The notes beneath the pieces were generated by a model. That model had not been told where the DNA came from. It did not search any database and saw only the letters and a list, made by a program, of their open reading frames with translations. Below, one piece after another: positions 23,735-35,120 of a DNA stretch of 64,000 nucleotides (positions within the stretch are counted from its first letter, which is position 1; every line of letters begins with the position of its first letter). This DNA comes from Chelydra serpentina (lineage: Eukaryota > Chordata > Testudines > Chelydridae), in contig JBAIAC010000006.1 of assembly GCA_037349315.1 (NCBI GenBank), forward strand, positions 17,085,501 to 17,149,500, in the 5' to 3' direction. A program made the translations under genes and the position numbers.

Positions 23735-24310
23735 CCATCTGGGGAAATTTTTCAAGATTTCAAAAAAATGTTCCGCCTCTTGAATTGAGACCAAAACAAC
23801 CCAAAGTATGGAAAAGTTTTGAAAACCAAAATTCTGACAAAAAATATGGATAGGGGCAATGAAAACATATTGACAATGTCAATGTTTCATTTCAGTTTTT
23901 ACTTTTAATTTTTTACATTATTTTACTATAATTTAATTTAAATTTCAAACTAAAACATCATTTTGATCTGAAAAACTTATTTTTTTCATTTAGAAAATGT
24001 CAAAATAGGATGTTTCGACAATTTCAAATCTTTTTTTTTCATTTTTTTTTCAAAAAGGGGGAATGTGTCAAAACCAACACTTTCCTGCCATTGGTTTTGA
24101 TTTGGGTGAACTGGCATTTTCTGATGAAAAGAATTTTTGTTGAAAAATTCCCTGTTGCCTCTACTCACCATGTAAATAGAAAAGATAGTCAAAAGGTAGG
24201 AGAAAGGGGGCTGGGAGCGTGGAAGCGCTGGCTCCCAAACCCCCGTGCTCTTGGCTCTTTTTCAGCCTGTGTTCCCACGGTCTACAGCTCCAGGGCAGCC
24301 TGCATTGTAC
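23735..24310. repeat. AT-rich fold-back element with GC-rich tail
   Basis: 'GGGGAAATTTTTCAAGATTT' through 'GAAAAATTCCCTGTTGCCTC' shows the usual AAAATTTT composition. A GC-rich block 'GGGGGCTGGGAGCGTGGAAG' follows, as in the 21095 element. Confidence 0.5.
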
Positions 24311-24334
24311 ACTGTACATTGTAAATATTGCACA

Positions 24335-24470
24335 ACCACAAAATTGGGACCTAAGATAGAGTTAGAATGACTTGTCTAAGGTCACACAGGAAGTCTGTGG
24401 CAGAGCCAAGAATTAAACCCAAATCTTCTTAGGCCGAGTCCAATGCTGCAACCAGAAGACCATCCAAAAT
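24335..24470 (-). mobile_element. MIR SINE
   Basis: 'ACTTGTCTAAGGTCACACAG' then 'GCAGAGCCAAGAATTAAACC' and 'GTCCAATGCTGCAACCAGAA' is the reverse complement of the tRNA-related and core regions of MIR. It is a short, old copy. Confidence 0.82.
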
Positions 24471-27074
24471 ATTTGTATTTCTCTTTAGCCAAGTATTTCT
24501 TATATCAAAGTCACGTTCCTTTGTTGGCAACATCACAATCTGTCGTTATACGGGTTGTGGTGAATATTCTATTCAAGTTACATTAGAACAAGCATCTGCT
24601 TATTCCAAAGAATGTGTCCAATATTATTTTGGGAAGTAAATTGGTGTGAAAACCAAATAGCTGTACATGCCAATAACAGAATTTAAGGAAGGTTTCACAC
24701 ATCAAAACTGTAGCAAAGTAAAAAAAAATAAATCACCAATTAAAAACTTAAACTTAGAAAGTATACAAAGTTACAACTGCACAGAATGTATCCTATACAC
24801 ATAAGAGCTATAGGCTGTGACTTCAGACACGGTCCTGTGCAAGTTGTACCACCTCCGGGGTAGCCCTGGGAGGCACTGTGCCTTTGACTCACAGTGTCTC
24901 CCCATAGTCCTCCTTGCTCCTGCATGTGAGGGAAGATGGGGGAAGGGGAGTAATTTGTGGCTGTTTTGTACTAACAGCACATTATGACACCTACCGACTC
25001 GCACTGGCAGGTGAGTAGTGATTCGTGGAGCCAAAGCTCCACTTATTGCCTCCCCTTCTCCACCCACCGGCTCAGAGAGACAGATGCACCTACACATCTG
25101 GACCCAAGGTTCAGGTACTCTGTGCAAGTGTGTTAAGGCAGTTCTTCTTCTCTCCTGTGAGTGTACCCTCCAGGTCACAGTCTAGCTGCAACATGTACAG
25201 TATACCCATACTAACTCCATATGGATAAACATACATACACACTAGATCAAATTCTGTGCTAACTTACAGCCCACACAGTCCCATTGGGTTTGCCGTTGAT
25301 TTAAATGAGAGCAAAATTTAGCCCAATATATTCAAAGTACACAGTGTTTCCAAATTCTGGGAAATGGCTAGAAGAAAATGCAGCCAGGCAAGGCTGGAGA
25401 TAGTTTTGATTATGGGAGATTTCAGGTATGAAGAGTTCTGCAAAACCAAAACCATTGGGGGGCTGAGCTCCAATTCCAACTTTTCTGAAGCCCCCAGGCT
25501 GAGACAGAGTTCTTTGGTTTTTCAGTGCATCTGTTTGCAGAGAGGGAGTGGGAGTTCATGTTACAAAACTCCTTGTTGTTCTGTTTCTTGTTTTGGGAAC
25601 CTAAAGCCAGGAGGATTGTTTCATATTTTGGTTGTATTTAACTGAAGCCTCATCTCAACTTAAATCCTTTTATGAATAGTAAGGTGTTATGGGGGAGTTT
25701 AGTTTTAATTCCAAAGCTCTGAGGGTGTTCAAATCCTGGGCTTTCTTTCAGACCCAGCCTTATATAGAATCAGAGAGATTAGAGATCAAACCAGATAAAC
25801 TAACGACTATCTTTGCCTGCCAGTGCAGGGTTGTTCCTTTACTCGGGAAAAGCACATTCCTTCCTTTTCCAACACAATGGCCTACATCTGTGCAACTGCA
25901 ACTGAGTGAATTATACATTAAACTTAAGTGAGGGCAAAACATACTCCATTACTTAACCAGAAACTGTATGGAAAACAAGGGGAAGATAACTGGGGTCAAA
26001 CTCAACTATGGATGAAAGTTTCCCTCCCGACCCCAGATATGATGGTCCTTGAAGCTACTAAACAGCCCCATGTTTGCCTTCTGCTGTTTTCATGACAGCA
26101 CCATTAACAGACCCCTGTGTTAACCAAGACTCCAACTGGTGCCAATTCCATTCTTTCATTGCCTGCCTTTTATAGCCATTGCTAATTTTCTGAGCTCATA
26201 ACTTCTTATTCTATAGTTGCTTGATAATCTCACAACAGCTTTCGCTACTATATTTGCATACAAATATATGATTTAGAAAGACAGTTTTATCCCATTAGAC
26301 ATACTTGCCTTGCCCGCAATTGTTTTATGTTTTAATCTACTAATCATATGGGGATGCTAAAGCAACAGGAATACTGTGTTGTTCTGAGGTATATTATATT
26401 AGTTGTACCTGTGGTATAGCGGTGCAATACTTGCCATATTAAATTAGAAACTCTTTAATGTTAAATTTCAATGAGAATATAGTTCTACTGGGTATGAAGA
26501 TTACCATGGAGCATTCCAAATATTTTTAATATTATGTACAAGAATAACTACCACCTCCCGGCACCCCCACACTATTCCCACATAACTCTGTTAAGGGACC
26601 ATTAAAAATCCATTAAGCTTGTTAGTTTGCACAAGCTTTCAGGGAATCCTTCTGCAAGTTTTGTTATTTCAACACTTATTGAATTATATTAGAGAAAACA
26701 ATCTCTGAGCTATGAGACTTTACTGGAATGGCTTAAGTGAGAGATATATGGGGTGGTTTTGGGGACTGGTGGGTGGGTTATAATAGCAATTGTGTGATCG
26801 TATTTTGCTTTATAGATTGTTTTTAAAGGAAATTGCTATTTCTGTCCCCTAAGGAAGCTCATATTAGAATTACCAAAATGTTAAAAAGAGAGGACGGTTT
26901 TATGGTAAAGGCAACGCTAGGGGTTTCGGGAAATCTGCATTCACTTCTTGGATTGGACATGGACCTCAGCCAAGTCAGGTAGGATCTGCTTCTGGAGGTG
27001 CATAAGACTTGCAATTAATGTCAATTTCAGCTGGAGCTGCTGGTGCTCAGTAACTCTGAAAAATCAAGCTCTTA

Positions 27075-27145
27075 ATCTCTCTGTGCATCAGTTCCCATCT
27101 GTAAAATGGGGATCATAATACTTACTTCCTCTGTTTTGACACTAA
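27075..27145 (+). mobile_element. MIR SINE fragment
   Basis: 'CATCAGTTCCCATCTGTAAA' followed by 'ATGGGGATCATAATACTTAC' is the typical MIR 3' half. Confidence 0.75.
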
Positions 27146-27275
27146 GCACTTTGGAGCAGGGGCAGTCCATTACTTTGAGTTCATACAGTGCTTAGTACAA
27201 TTTGACCCCAACCTCACTTTGGTCCTCGAGGTGCTTTTATGGTAAAATAATAAAAAAATAAATAACAACAACAAT
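27146..27275 (-). repeat. old interspersed repeat, 'GCACCTAG' family
   Basis: 'TACAGTGCTTAGTACAATTT' followed by 'GACCCCAACCTCACTTTGGT' and an AATAAATAA end matches the reverse orientation of the family at 19672 and 44320. Confidence 0.5.
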
Positions 27276-29069
27276 AATGAATATGTATCAATGGAAAATT
27301 CACTTTTCTGGCTTCATCGGTATTTGTCACAAAGTCTTCCATTAAACTAGCTGGATGGCATATGCAGCTCTATTTGTTCTGTCCAGCCATTTAGCCTTGC
27401 ATTCATACATCAGTTTCTTCCCTGGCAATCACTGCCTTTGCATTGTGAAAGGAATTTCATAAAGACTCATTGTAAGATATTGTCAGGACCGATTGGTTCC
27501 TCTATATGAGGTCTAGTCTTTAAAATTTTTGTTATTTCTGGGACTGCATCAAGTTACTAATGGGGCTTTAGGATATTTAACTGGAATAGTACATTTTGGC
27601 ATGTTTCCTTAAAGGGACAGTCCTAGCAATCCCTACATTTAGATTGCCTAAAACCCTTATTTATTTTGAGAAGCTGTACTGCTTCAATAGATTGCAGAAG
27701 AACCTGGAATTTGATAGGGGTGAAGTGCTGGGGACAAGGAGATGCCTTTTACTCTGCTCAAGTCCTCAACTCATTCAGATTTGACTGAGTTATATCCTGC
27801 CAAATCCCACCGTTTCTTTGCTGGAGCTTTCTAGAGACTGACTGCTAAAATCAATTAGTATTCTGTCAGCCCTGTGCATGCACCGCCCCTGCATCTCATT
27901 TCAGCATGCCGCACTATATTGACTCTCAGAATGGGACACAGGCAAAATGGAGCCCTCTCTAGCTGCTGCTTCTGCTGTTTGGAATGCACTTTAGCGGAAT
28001 GTGAGCTAGACTAAGAACAAGGGTGTCATGCATTCAAATTTTGCTTCTTCTGCTGGCTGTTGTTAATAATTCTGTACCTTTTATGGTTCTTATTGTTGGG
28101 CAAGGCCTCATACCCTATTGAGAGATTAGTAAAGCTGGAAACAGAACCTAGATCTTTAAAATGCAGATCCACAATTTAGCCATACTGTCTCTCAGAAAGA
28201 ATCTGCCAAATCTAAGTACTTGTCTGCCTGCAGGGATTTCCCTACACCCCCCTTGAACTCCCCATTCCCCCCAACCCCGTGGTCAACTAGTTACAGCTGT
28301 GTTGCCAATTTAGTCATTTTCCACGCCCCCGTAAATTTGAACACCCCATCTCATTTTAATTCCTGGGAACAAATACAAGTGTGTTGTCTATATAATGGGG
28401 CTAGTCATGCATATGTAACCCACAATGCTAATATATGATCATCTAATTAAAGGAGATTTCCAAAGTCACAAATGGCAGTGAAGTCAACACAAAGCACATG
28501 CACAAGGGGGCAGCATTAACAGAATTGCACAAGTAACCTTAATTTTGACATTCACTGCCATTAAATGTTTGGCTTTGCAACCTCACTAGCATTCATTCTA
28601 TATAATTAGGATACGCATCACACACTCCTTGCACAAAATATAATAACAATCTTTAGTGTCTCTTGCAGCAACTTTTTACAGGTTGGAGATTAGAAGGATT
28701 TTCTTAACAATTATTAGACATTGGAATGTTCAGCATAGGGAGGTGAAGACACGTCAGGTGAATCTAAAACGCTTGAGGGATTAGCATAGAGGAAAATACT
28801 GCTGTTTGCAACTGGTTGCATAGGATGACTTAGGAGGCTTTTTCAGCCTTTTTCCTCCATGATTCAATGAAAGATTTATTTTTTATTTAGGTTATTCAGT
28901 AAGAAAAATAACTGAATTTTATTAGGCAGGTCTCAATTATTCTCTCTTTCTGCTGAACAATTAATCTGAACTACATTGTGCTCTGATGCAGTAGATTTCA
29001 GAAGCCACTGTAATGCATTTAGCTGGGTCAATACCTGGATAATAGACAAGATTACTCAGAAAACCATGC

Positions 29070-29225
29070 AGTAATTCTGAGGATAGTATTGCCTCCTCTG
29101 TGTCAGCACACAAACAATGCTCCAGCAGGATGCTGGAGGGCGCTGCCTTTCAGAAGGAAGGACCTGGCCACTTGTACTAGTAATTAGGAACCCATGCCAC
29201 TTTTCACAATAGGAGTAGGATTTCT
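29070..29225 (+). repeat. old repeat with 'GGGCGCTGCCTTTCAGA' core
   Basis: 'GGGCGCTGCCTTTCAGAAGG' then 'CACTTGTACTAGTAATTAGG' and 'CACTTTTCACAATAGGAGTA' resemble a conserved vertebrate SINE core that I remember but cannot name with certainty. Confidence 0.4.
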
Positions 29226-29639
29226 GGAAAAATTTCAATTTGGCTAATTACATTCTGCCTACCTAAGTTCCTCCTACAAACTCAACGGATGGCATTCTTC
29301 ATTCCCTGCCCTGCAGCAAACTGTTGTGTGCTGCTGCTCTGCGCTATTAAACAGCTGATGCAGTTCATCCTATAGGCATCTGTACTGCAAATGATTATGA
29401 TAATATATCATTATGGTCCCAATCTTGAAAATACTTAAGCATGTGAATAACTTCGGTCACATGAGTAGCTCGAAAGAGATTAATGTATGTCAGCACTGAG
29501 TCAGTGAGGCCTCTCATAGGTAAAGTTACATTGGTGTTTGAGTTTTTAATCCTGACTGCTATACATTTAACAAGATTGCACAAGTGGGAGTTTTCTATAG
29601 AATGTGGGAGTAGGCACTCAAATCCCAGTAGCATTCAAT
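29226..29639. other. unannotated stretch
   Basis: It contains fragments like 'AAAATACTTAAGCATGTGAA' related to the old repeat near 51425. No gene. Confidence 0.4.
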
Positions 29640-29876
29640 GAAAGACAGTGTGGTCTAGTGGCTAGAGAACTGGACTGGGACTCAGGAGACATGGATTCTA
29701 TTCCTGTGACTGCTGCTGGCTCAGCTTTGCAAAGTCACCTTCCCTCTTCGGGCCGGAGTTTCCCTATCTGTAAAATAGGTCTAATGGTATTGATTTCATT
29801 TGTAAAGAGCTTTGAGATCTATGGATGAAAAACACTATGTCAGAGCTGCTGGGTGGTATTATTATTACTTCACTCC
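29640..29876 (+). mobile_element. MIR SINE, near full length
   Basis: 'GTGTGGTCTAGTGGCTAGAG' (tRNA-like A box region), 'GGACTCAGGAGACATGGATT', 'CCCTATCTGTAAAATAGG' and 'GAGCTTTGAGATCTATGGAT' with a TATTATTATT end give the full MIR order from head through core to tail. Confidence 0.9.
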
Positions 29877-29957
29877 CTTAGGCTCCTTTGAAAATCCCAG
29901 CTCTTGTCAATAAAAACCTCCCCCAAAATCTAGGATTTGTTCAACTGTTAAGACTTG

Positions 29958-30443
29958 CTCTATATGTAAGAGATCAGTATGATTGCTCAGAGCTCCAGTA
30001 TGAAACTGGAGAAAAGCCTGTTGAGAGTTTTTGGGTTAAGTTTAGAGGCGAGAGCAACAAGGGTGATGTCGTGGTGGGCGTCTGCTATAGACCACCAGAC
30101 CAGGAGGATGAGGTAGACGAGGCTTTCTTCAGACAATCAACAGAAGTTTCCAGATTTCAGTCCCTGGTACTCATGGGGGACTTCAATCACCCTGATATCT
30201 GCTGGGAGAGCAATACAGCAGTGCACAGACAATCCAGGAAGTTTTTGGAGAGTGTTGGGGACAACGTCCTGGTGCCGGTGCTGGAGGAAGCAGCAAGGGG
30301 CCGTGCTCTTCTTGACCTGCTACCCACAAACAGGGAAGAATTGGTAGGGAAAGTAGAAGTGGGTGGCAACCTGGGTAGCAGTGACCATGAGATAGCTGAT
30401 TTCAGGATCCTGACAAAGGGAAGAAAGGAGAGCAGCAGAATAT
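29958..30443 (+). pseudogene. CR1 endonuclease domain (C-terminal two thirds), broken
   Basis: Apurinic-type endonuclease of a CR1 LINE, which nicks the target DNA to start integration. Visible family motifs are '[17 protein letters not shown]', '[12 protein letters not shown]', the catalytic-loop '[14 protein letters not shown]' (Asp and Asn of the GDFN box) and the terminal '[10 protein letters not shown]' (catalytic Ser-Asp-His). The N-terminal part with the first metal-binding residues is absent because the element is 5'-truncated. The frame closes at a stop after 'KGRKESSRI', which belongs inside ORF2, so the downstream polymerase is uncoupled. The first 23 residues of the open frame come from flanking DNA and are not CR1. 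Confidence 0.9.
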
Positions 30444-31023
30444 AGACCCTGGACTTCAGAAAAGCAGACTTTGACTCCCTCAGGGAACTGATGGGCAGAA
30501 TCCCCTGAGAGGCTAATATGAGTGGGAAAGGAGTCCAGGAGAGCTGGCTGTATTTTAAACAAGCCTTATTGAGGGGACACGAACAAACCATCCTGATGTG
30601 TAGAAAGAATAGCAAATATGGCAGGCAACCAGCTTGGCTTAACAGAGAAATCTTGGGTGAGCTTAAACAAAAAAAAGGAAGTTTACAAGAAGTGTAAACT
30701 TGGACAGATGACTAGGGAGGAGTATAAAAATATTGCTCGAGCATGCAGGGGTGTAATCAGGAAGGTCAAAGTGCAACTGGAGATGCAGCTAGCAAGGGAT
30801 GTGAAAGGCAACAAAAAAGGGTTTCTACACGTATGTTAACAACAAAAAGAAGGCCAGGGAAAATGTGGGACCCTTACTGAATGTGGGAGGCAACCTAGTC
30901 ACAGATGATGTGGAAAAAGCTGAAGTACTCAATGCTTTTTTTGCCTTGGTCTTCATAGACTAGATCAGCTCCCAGATTGCTGCACTCGTCAGCACAGTAT
31001 GGGGAGGAAGTGAGCAGCCCTCA

Positions 31024-32509
31024 GTGGTGAAAGAACAGGTTAAGGACTATTTAGAAAAGCTGAACATGCACAAGTCCATGGAGCCGGATCTAATGCATCC
31101 AAGGGTGCCGAGGGAGTTGGCTGATGTGATTGCAGAGCCATTGGCCATTATCTTTGAAAACTCGTGGCGATTGGGGGAGCTCCTGAACGATTGGAAAAAG
31201 GCAAATATACTGCCCATCTTTGAAAAAGGGAAGAAGGAGAATATGGGGAACTACAGACTGGTCAGCTTTACTTCAGTCCCTGGAAAAATCATGGAGCAGC
31301 AACTCAAGGAATCCATTTTGAAGCACTTGGAGGAGAGGAAGGTGATCAGGAAAAGTCAACATGGATTTATCAAGGGCAAGTCATGCCTCACCAACCTGAT
31401 TGCCTTCTATGATGAGAAAACTGGCTTTGCAGATATGGGGAAAGTGGTGGACATTATATATCTTGACTTTAGCAACGTTTTTGATATGGTCTTCCACAGT
31501 ATTCTTGCCAGCAAGTTAAAAAAGTATAGATTGGATGAATGGACTATAAAGTGGATAGAAAGCTGGCTAGATCATCGGGCTCAATGAGTAGTGATCAACG
31601 GCTCGATGTCTAGTTGGCAGCCAGTATCAAGTGGAGTGCCCCAGGGGTCACTCCTGGGGCTGGTTTTGTTCAACATCTTCAAAGGATAATGGGATGGCTT
31701 GTACTCTCAGCAAGTTCACAGATGACACTAAACTGGGCGGGAGAGATAGAAACACTGGAGGGCAGGGATAGGGTCCAGAGTGACTTAGAGAAATTGGAGG
31801 ATTGGGCTAAAAGAAATCTGATGAGGTTCATCAAGGACAAGTGCAGAGTCCTGCACTTAGGACGGAAGAATTCCATGCACTTCTACAGGCTGGGAACTGA
31901 TTGGCTAAGCGGCAGCTGTGCAGAAAAGGACCTGGGGATTACAGTGGACAAGAAGCTGGATATAAGTCAACAGTGTGCCCTTGTTGCCAAGAAGGCTAAC
32001 AGCATATTGGGCTGAATTAGTAAGAGCATTGCCAGCCGATTGAGGGAAGTGGTTATTCCCCTCTATTCAGCACTGGTGAGACCACATCTGGAGTACTGGG
32101 TCCAGTTTTGGGCCCCCCACTACAGAAAGGATGTGGACAAATTGGAGAGAGCCCAACAGAAAATTATTAGAGGGCTGGGGCACATGAGTTATGGGGAGAG
32201 GCTGAGGGAACTGGGCTTGTTTAGTCTGCAGAAGAGAAGAGTGATGGGGCATTTGACAGCAGCCTTCAACTACCTGAAGGCGATTTCAAAGAGGATGGAG
32301 CTCGGCTGTTCTCAGTAGTGGCAGATGTCAGAACAAGGAGCAATGGTCTTAAGTTGCAGTGGGGGAGGTCTAGATTGGATATTAGGAAAAACTATTTCAT
32401 TAGGAGAGTGGCGAAGCACTGGAATGGGTTACCTAGGGAGGTGGTGGAATATTCATGCATAGAGGTTTTTAAAGCCTGGCTTGACAAAGCCGTGGCTGGG
32501 ATGATTTAG
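31024..32509 (+). pseudogene. CR1 reverse transcriptase, several frameshifts and stops
   Basis: RT of the CR1 family. An open segment of 187 residues carries the fingers ('LHPRVPRELA'-like region, 'WKKANILPIFEKGKKENMGN', '[15 protein letters not shown]') and motif A 'VDIIYLDFSNVFDMVFHS' with the catalytic Asp retained. A stop follows 'DHRAQ'. Motif B ('[17 protein letters not shown]') is intact on DNA, but the catalytic FADD box is damaged: the DNA reads as 'KFTDDTKLG' near 31710. Later pieces keep '[20 protein letters not shown]' and '[12 protein letters not shown]'. At least four frame changes are needed to join the pieces, so the enzyme is dead. Confidence 0.88.
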
Positions 32510-32647
32510 TTAGGGTTGGTCCTGATTTGAGCAGGGGGTTGGACTAGATGATCTCCTGAGGTCTCTTCCAACCCTAATCTTCTATGATTCTATGACTCTG
32601 CTTGTGTTTAAACAGAAATACAAAATGAGCGAATGTAGGTATGTCTG

Positions 32648-32975
32648 CTTCTTAGGAATACTGGAATTAGCATCCCAAATTGGAGAAAGCTGAGAAAGGT
32701 ATAACACAATTCAATGGCTGGAAGTTAAAGCTAGACCAAGTCAGACTGGAAATAAGGTATACATTTTTAACAGTGAGAGTAATTAACCATTGGAACAATT
32801 TACCAACAGTTGTGGTGGATTCTCCATCACTGACCATTTTAAAATCAAGATTGGATGCTTTTCTGAAGGATACACTCTAGGAATTATTTTTGGGGAAGTT
32901 CTATGGCCTGTGCTATAGAGGGAATCAGACTAGATGATCACAATGGTCCCTTCTGGCCTTGAAATCTATGAACCT
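32648..32975 (+). mobile_element. old CR1-like LINE, 3' end
   Basis: A 66-residue frame ('LDQVRLEIRYTFLTVRVINH', 'NNLPTVVVDSPSLTILKSRL') is the C-terminus of an older CR1/L3-like ORF2. It is followed by a tail 'CAGACTAGATGATCACAATG' and 'CCCTTCTGGCCTTGAAATCT'. Same family as 905-1120 and 62640-62965. Confidence 0.82.
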
Positions 32976-33255
32976 GTGGTCTATCTAATCTAACATCTCA
33001 TCACTGTTCATGGCTAGAACCAGATATTTCACAAAAACGTGTGAGAAACTGCAGTATAGAATCACCTCCTCCCAGGGGATTTTCCTTCTAACCCCTAATA
33101 GCTAGAGATTGGAAGAAGCCCTGAATTGATTCCACTAATCCTGTTTATTTCTTCTATTATTTATATTATTCTTTTTAATACTTACTATCATAAATCTTGA
33201 TATTATTGTAATCCATGTACTATGTCTGATCCCCTAGTAGAATCCTGCTAAACTC
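32976..33255. other. unannotated stretch
   Basis: AT-rich, nothing recognised. Confidence 0.4.
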
Positions 33256-33258
33256 TAA

Positions 33259-33545
33259 GGCTATGTCTACACTACAGACCTTACAGCAACACAGCTGTAC
33301 CGCTGCAGCTGCACCACTCTAATGTCTCCGGTGTAGTCACTTTATGCTGGTGGGAGAGAGTCCTTGTGCTGGCAAAATTAAACTACCCTCAATGAACCCT
33401 GGTAGCTATATCAGTGGGAGTGCATCTTCCCAGTGGAAGACATAGCGCTGTCCACACCGGCGCTTTTGTAGGTGAAACTTATGTTGGTCAGTGGGATGTT
33501 TTTATCACACCCTTGACCGACAAAAGTGCTAGTGTAGAGAAAGCC
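33259..33545. mobile_element. palindromic MITE, GGCTATGTCTACACTA termini, TAA duplication
   Basis: It begins 'GGCTATGTCTACACTACAGA' and ends 'GTGCTAGTGTAGAGAAAGCC'. TAA flanks both ends (33256-33258 and 33546-33548). Internal inverted pairs such as 'CACAGCTGTACCGCTGCAGC' give a strong fold-back. The TWA duplication suggests PIF/Harbinger. It has no coding capacity. Confidence 0.78.
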
Positions 33546-33548
33546 TAA

Positions 33549-34205
33549 GCCTCTTATGGCAGTGAGTTCCACAGCATAACAGTGCATTGTGAAAAAAAGT
33601 ACTTTTTGTATCTGTTTTTAATTGGCTATCTTTCAATCTCACTGAACATCCCTTGCACTTGTGTTATGAGAATTATGAGTAAAATCAAATTCTAGAGCTA
33701 CTTTCTCTATAGAGTTCAGTATTGTGTATTCTTCTCTTACATCTGCTTGCAAAGGTAAACAATTCCAGTCATGCCTTGGGAAGTTAAGGTCAGCTATTAC
33801 AGCTACTACTACGCATCTTTTGATGTTTGTTAAAATATTACAGGCAACTTGGTGTTTGGGTGTAGCATGGAGGCACACTGAGTTTGTGGTCTCATCTTTT
33901 TCTCTATTGCACATTTGTTTATATCCCAAAATCTTCACATAATTTGTTGCATTTGGTAGTCTTTACACAAGAGAGATCCAAGATTGGAAGAATAAAATAA
34001 TATCTTTCCTTTATATAACACCTTTCATAAGTATGAATAAAGGGACTACCTGCAGTACAATTTCACCCATGACTCAAGTGCAGCCACCTCCTGAACAGAA
34101 TGCCAGAGCTGTTTCGTTCAGCCGCACGACACAACACTATCCCAGAAAGTGGAGATTATCCTCATCCAACTGAAACTGTGGTGAGAACTTTTGATAGGTA
34201 AAATC
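33549..34205. other. unannotated stretch
   Basis: No gene or repeat recognised. Confidence 0.4.
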
Positions 34206-34207
34206 TA

Positions 34208-34270
34208 ATGATTAGAGCTGGTCAGAGAAATTCCAGCAAAAGTTTTTTTTTGTCAGAATTTTCCAACTGT
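34208..34270. repeat. AT-rich fold-back element
   Basis: 'TAGAGCTGGTCAGAGAAATT' then 'GTCAGAATTTTCCAACTGTG'. A short member of the 6032 family, directly abutting the CR1 start. Confidence 0.5.
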
Positions 34271-34323
34271 GTGATTGCAAGAGGGGAGGGCTCCTGCCCC
34301 ATACTGGGACAGCAGGACGATCA

Positions 34324-34870
34324 GTGAGTTATCTTAAGTGCCTATACACAAATGCAAGAAGCCTGGGGAACAAGCAGGGAGAACTGGAAGTCCTGGCACA
34401 GTCAAGGAATTATGATGTACTTGGAATAACAGAGACTTGGTGGGATAACTCACATGACTGGAGTACTGTCATGGATGGATATAAACTGTTCAGGAAGGAT
34501 AGGCAGGGCAGAAAAGGTGGGGGAGTTGTGCTGTATGTAAGAGAGCAGTATGACTGCTCAGAGCTCCAGTATGAAACTGCAGAAAAACTTGAGAGTCTCT
34601 GAATTAAATTTAGAAGTGTGAGCAACAAGGGTAATGTCGTGGTGGGAGTCTGCTACAGACCACCAGACCAGGGGGATGAGGTGGACGAGGCTTTCTTCCA
34701 GCAACTAAGAGAAGTTGCTCGATCACAGGCCCTGGTTTTCATGGGTGACTTTAATCACCCCGATATCTGCTGGGAGAGCAGTACAGCAGTGCACAGACAA
34801 TCCAGGAAGTTTTTGGAAAGTGTAGGGGACAATTTCCTGATGCAAGTACTGGAGGAACCAACAAGGGGAA
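34324..34870 (+). pseudogene. CR1 endonuclease domain, near complete, one internal stop
   Basis: AP-type endonuclease of CR1 ORF2. Starting at 'LKCLYTNARSLGNKQGELEV' (the conserved asparagine of the NARSL box), it runs through 'YDVLGITETWWDNSHDWS' (catalytic Glu in ITETWW), '[18 protein letters not shown]' and '[17 protein letters not shown]' to '[15 protein letters not shown]'. A TGA stop after 'AEKLESL' breaks it, and the reading frame resumes unchanged just after. The C-terminal third, including the SDH box seen in the 29958 copy as 'SSDHEIADF', is removed by the internal deletion. It would not be able to cut target DNA. Confidence 0.91.
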
Positions 34871-35120
34871 AAGCTGCAAAGGAGTTGCAGCTAGCCGGAG
34901 ATGTTAGAAGTAACAAGGGTTTCTTCAGGTATGTTAGCAAAAAGAAGAAAGTCAAGGAAAGTGTGGGCCCCTTGCTGAATGAGGGAGGGAACGTAGTGAC
35001 AGAGGATGTGGAGAAAGCTAGTGTACTCAATGTTTTTTTGCCTCTGTCTTCACAGACAGGGTCAGCTCCCAGACAGCTGCACTCCGCAGCACGGTATAAG
35101 GAGGAAGTGACCACCCCTCT

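Larger units (their letters stand above)
24471..29069. other. long stretch with few repeats and no recognised gene
   Basis: About 4.6 kb that is notably poorer in recognisable young repeats than the rest of the window. Frames are all under 100 residues and motif-free. Two old repeat pieces at 27075-27275 are listed separately. Phrases near 25245-25330 resemble the common 'CAGTCCCATTGGG' old repeat. Confidence 0.4.
29955..32600 (+). mobile_element. CR1 LINE, long 5'-truncated copy (endonuclease, RT and tail)
   Basis: About 2.65 kb of CR1 in plus orientation, starting inside the endonuclease domain and running to the 3' tail ('CTTCTATGATTCTATGACTC'). Segments in order: endonuclease (29958-30443), linker (30450-31020), reverse transcriptase (31024-32010), thumb and C-terminus (32040-32509), and untranslated tail with 'TTTGAGCAGGGGGTTGGACT'. 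Multiple stops and frameshifts break ORF2. It differs from the neighbour at 34275 in keeping the linker that the neighbour has lost. Confidence 0.93.
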
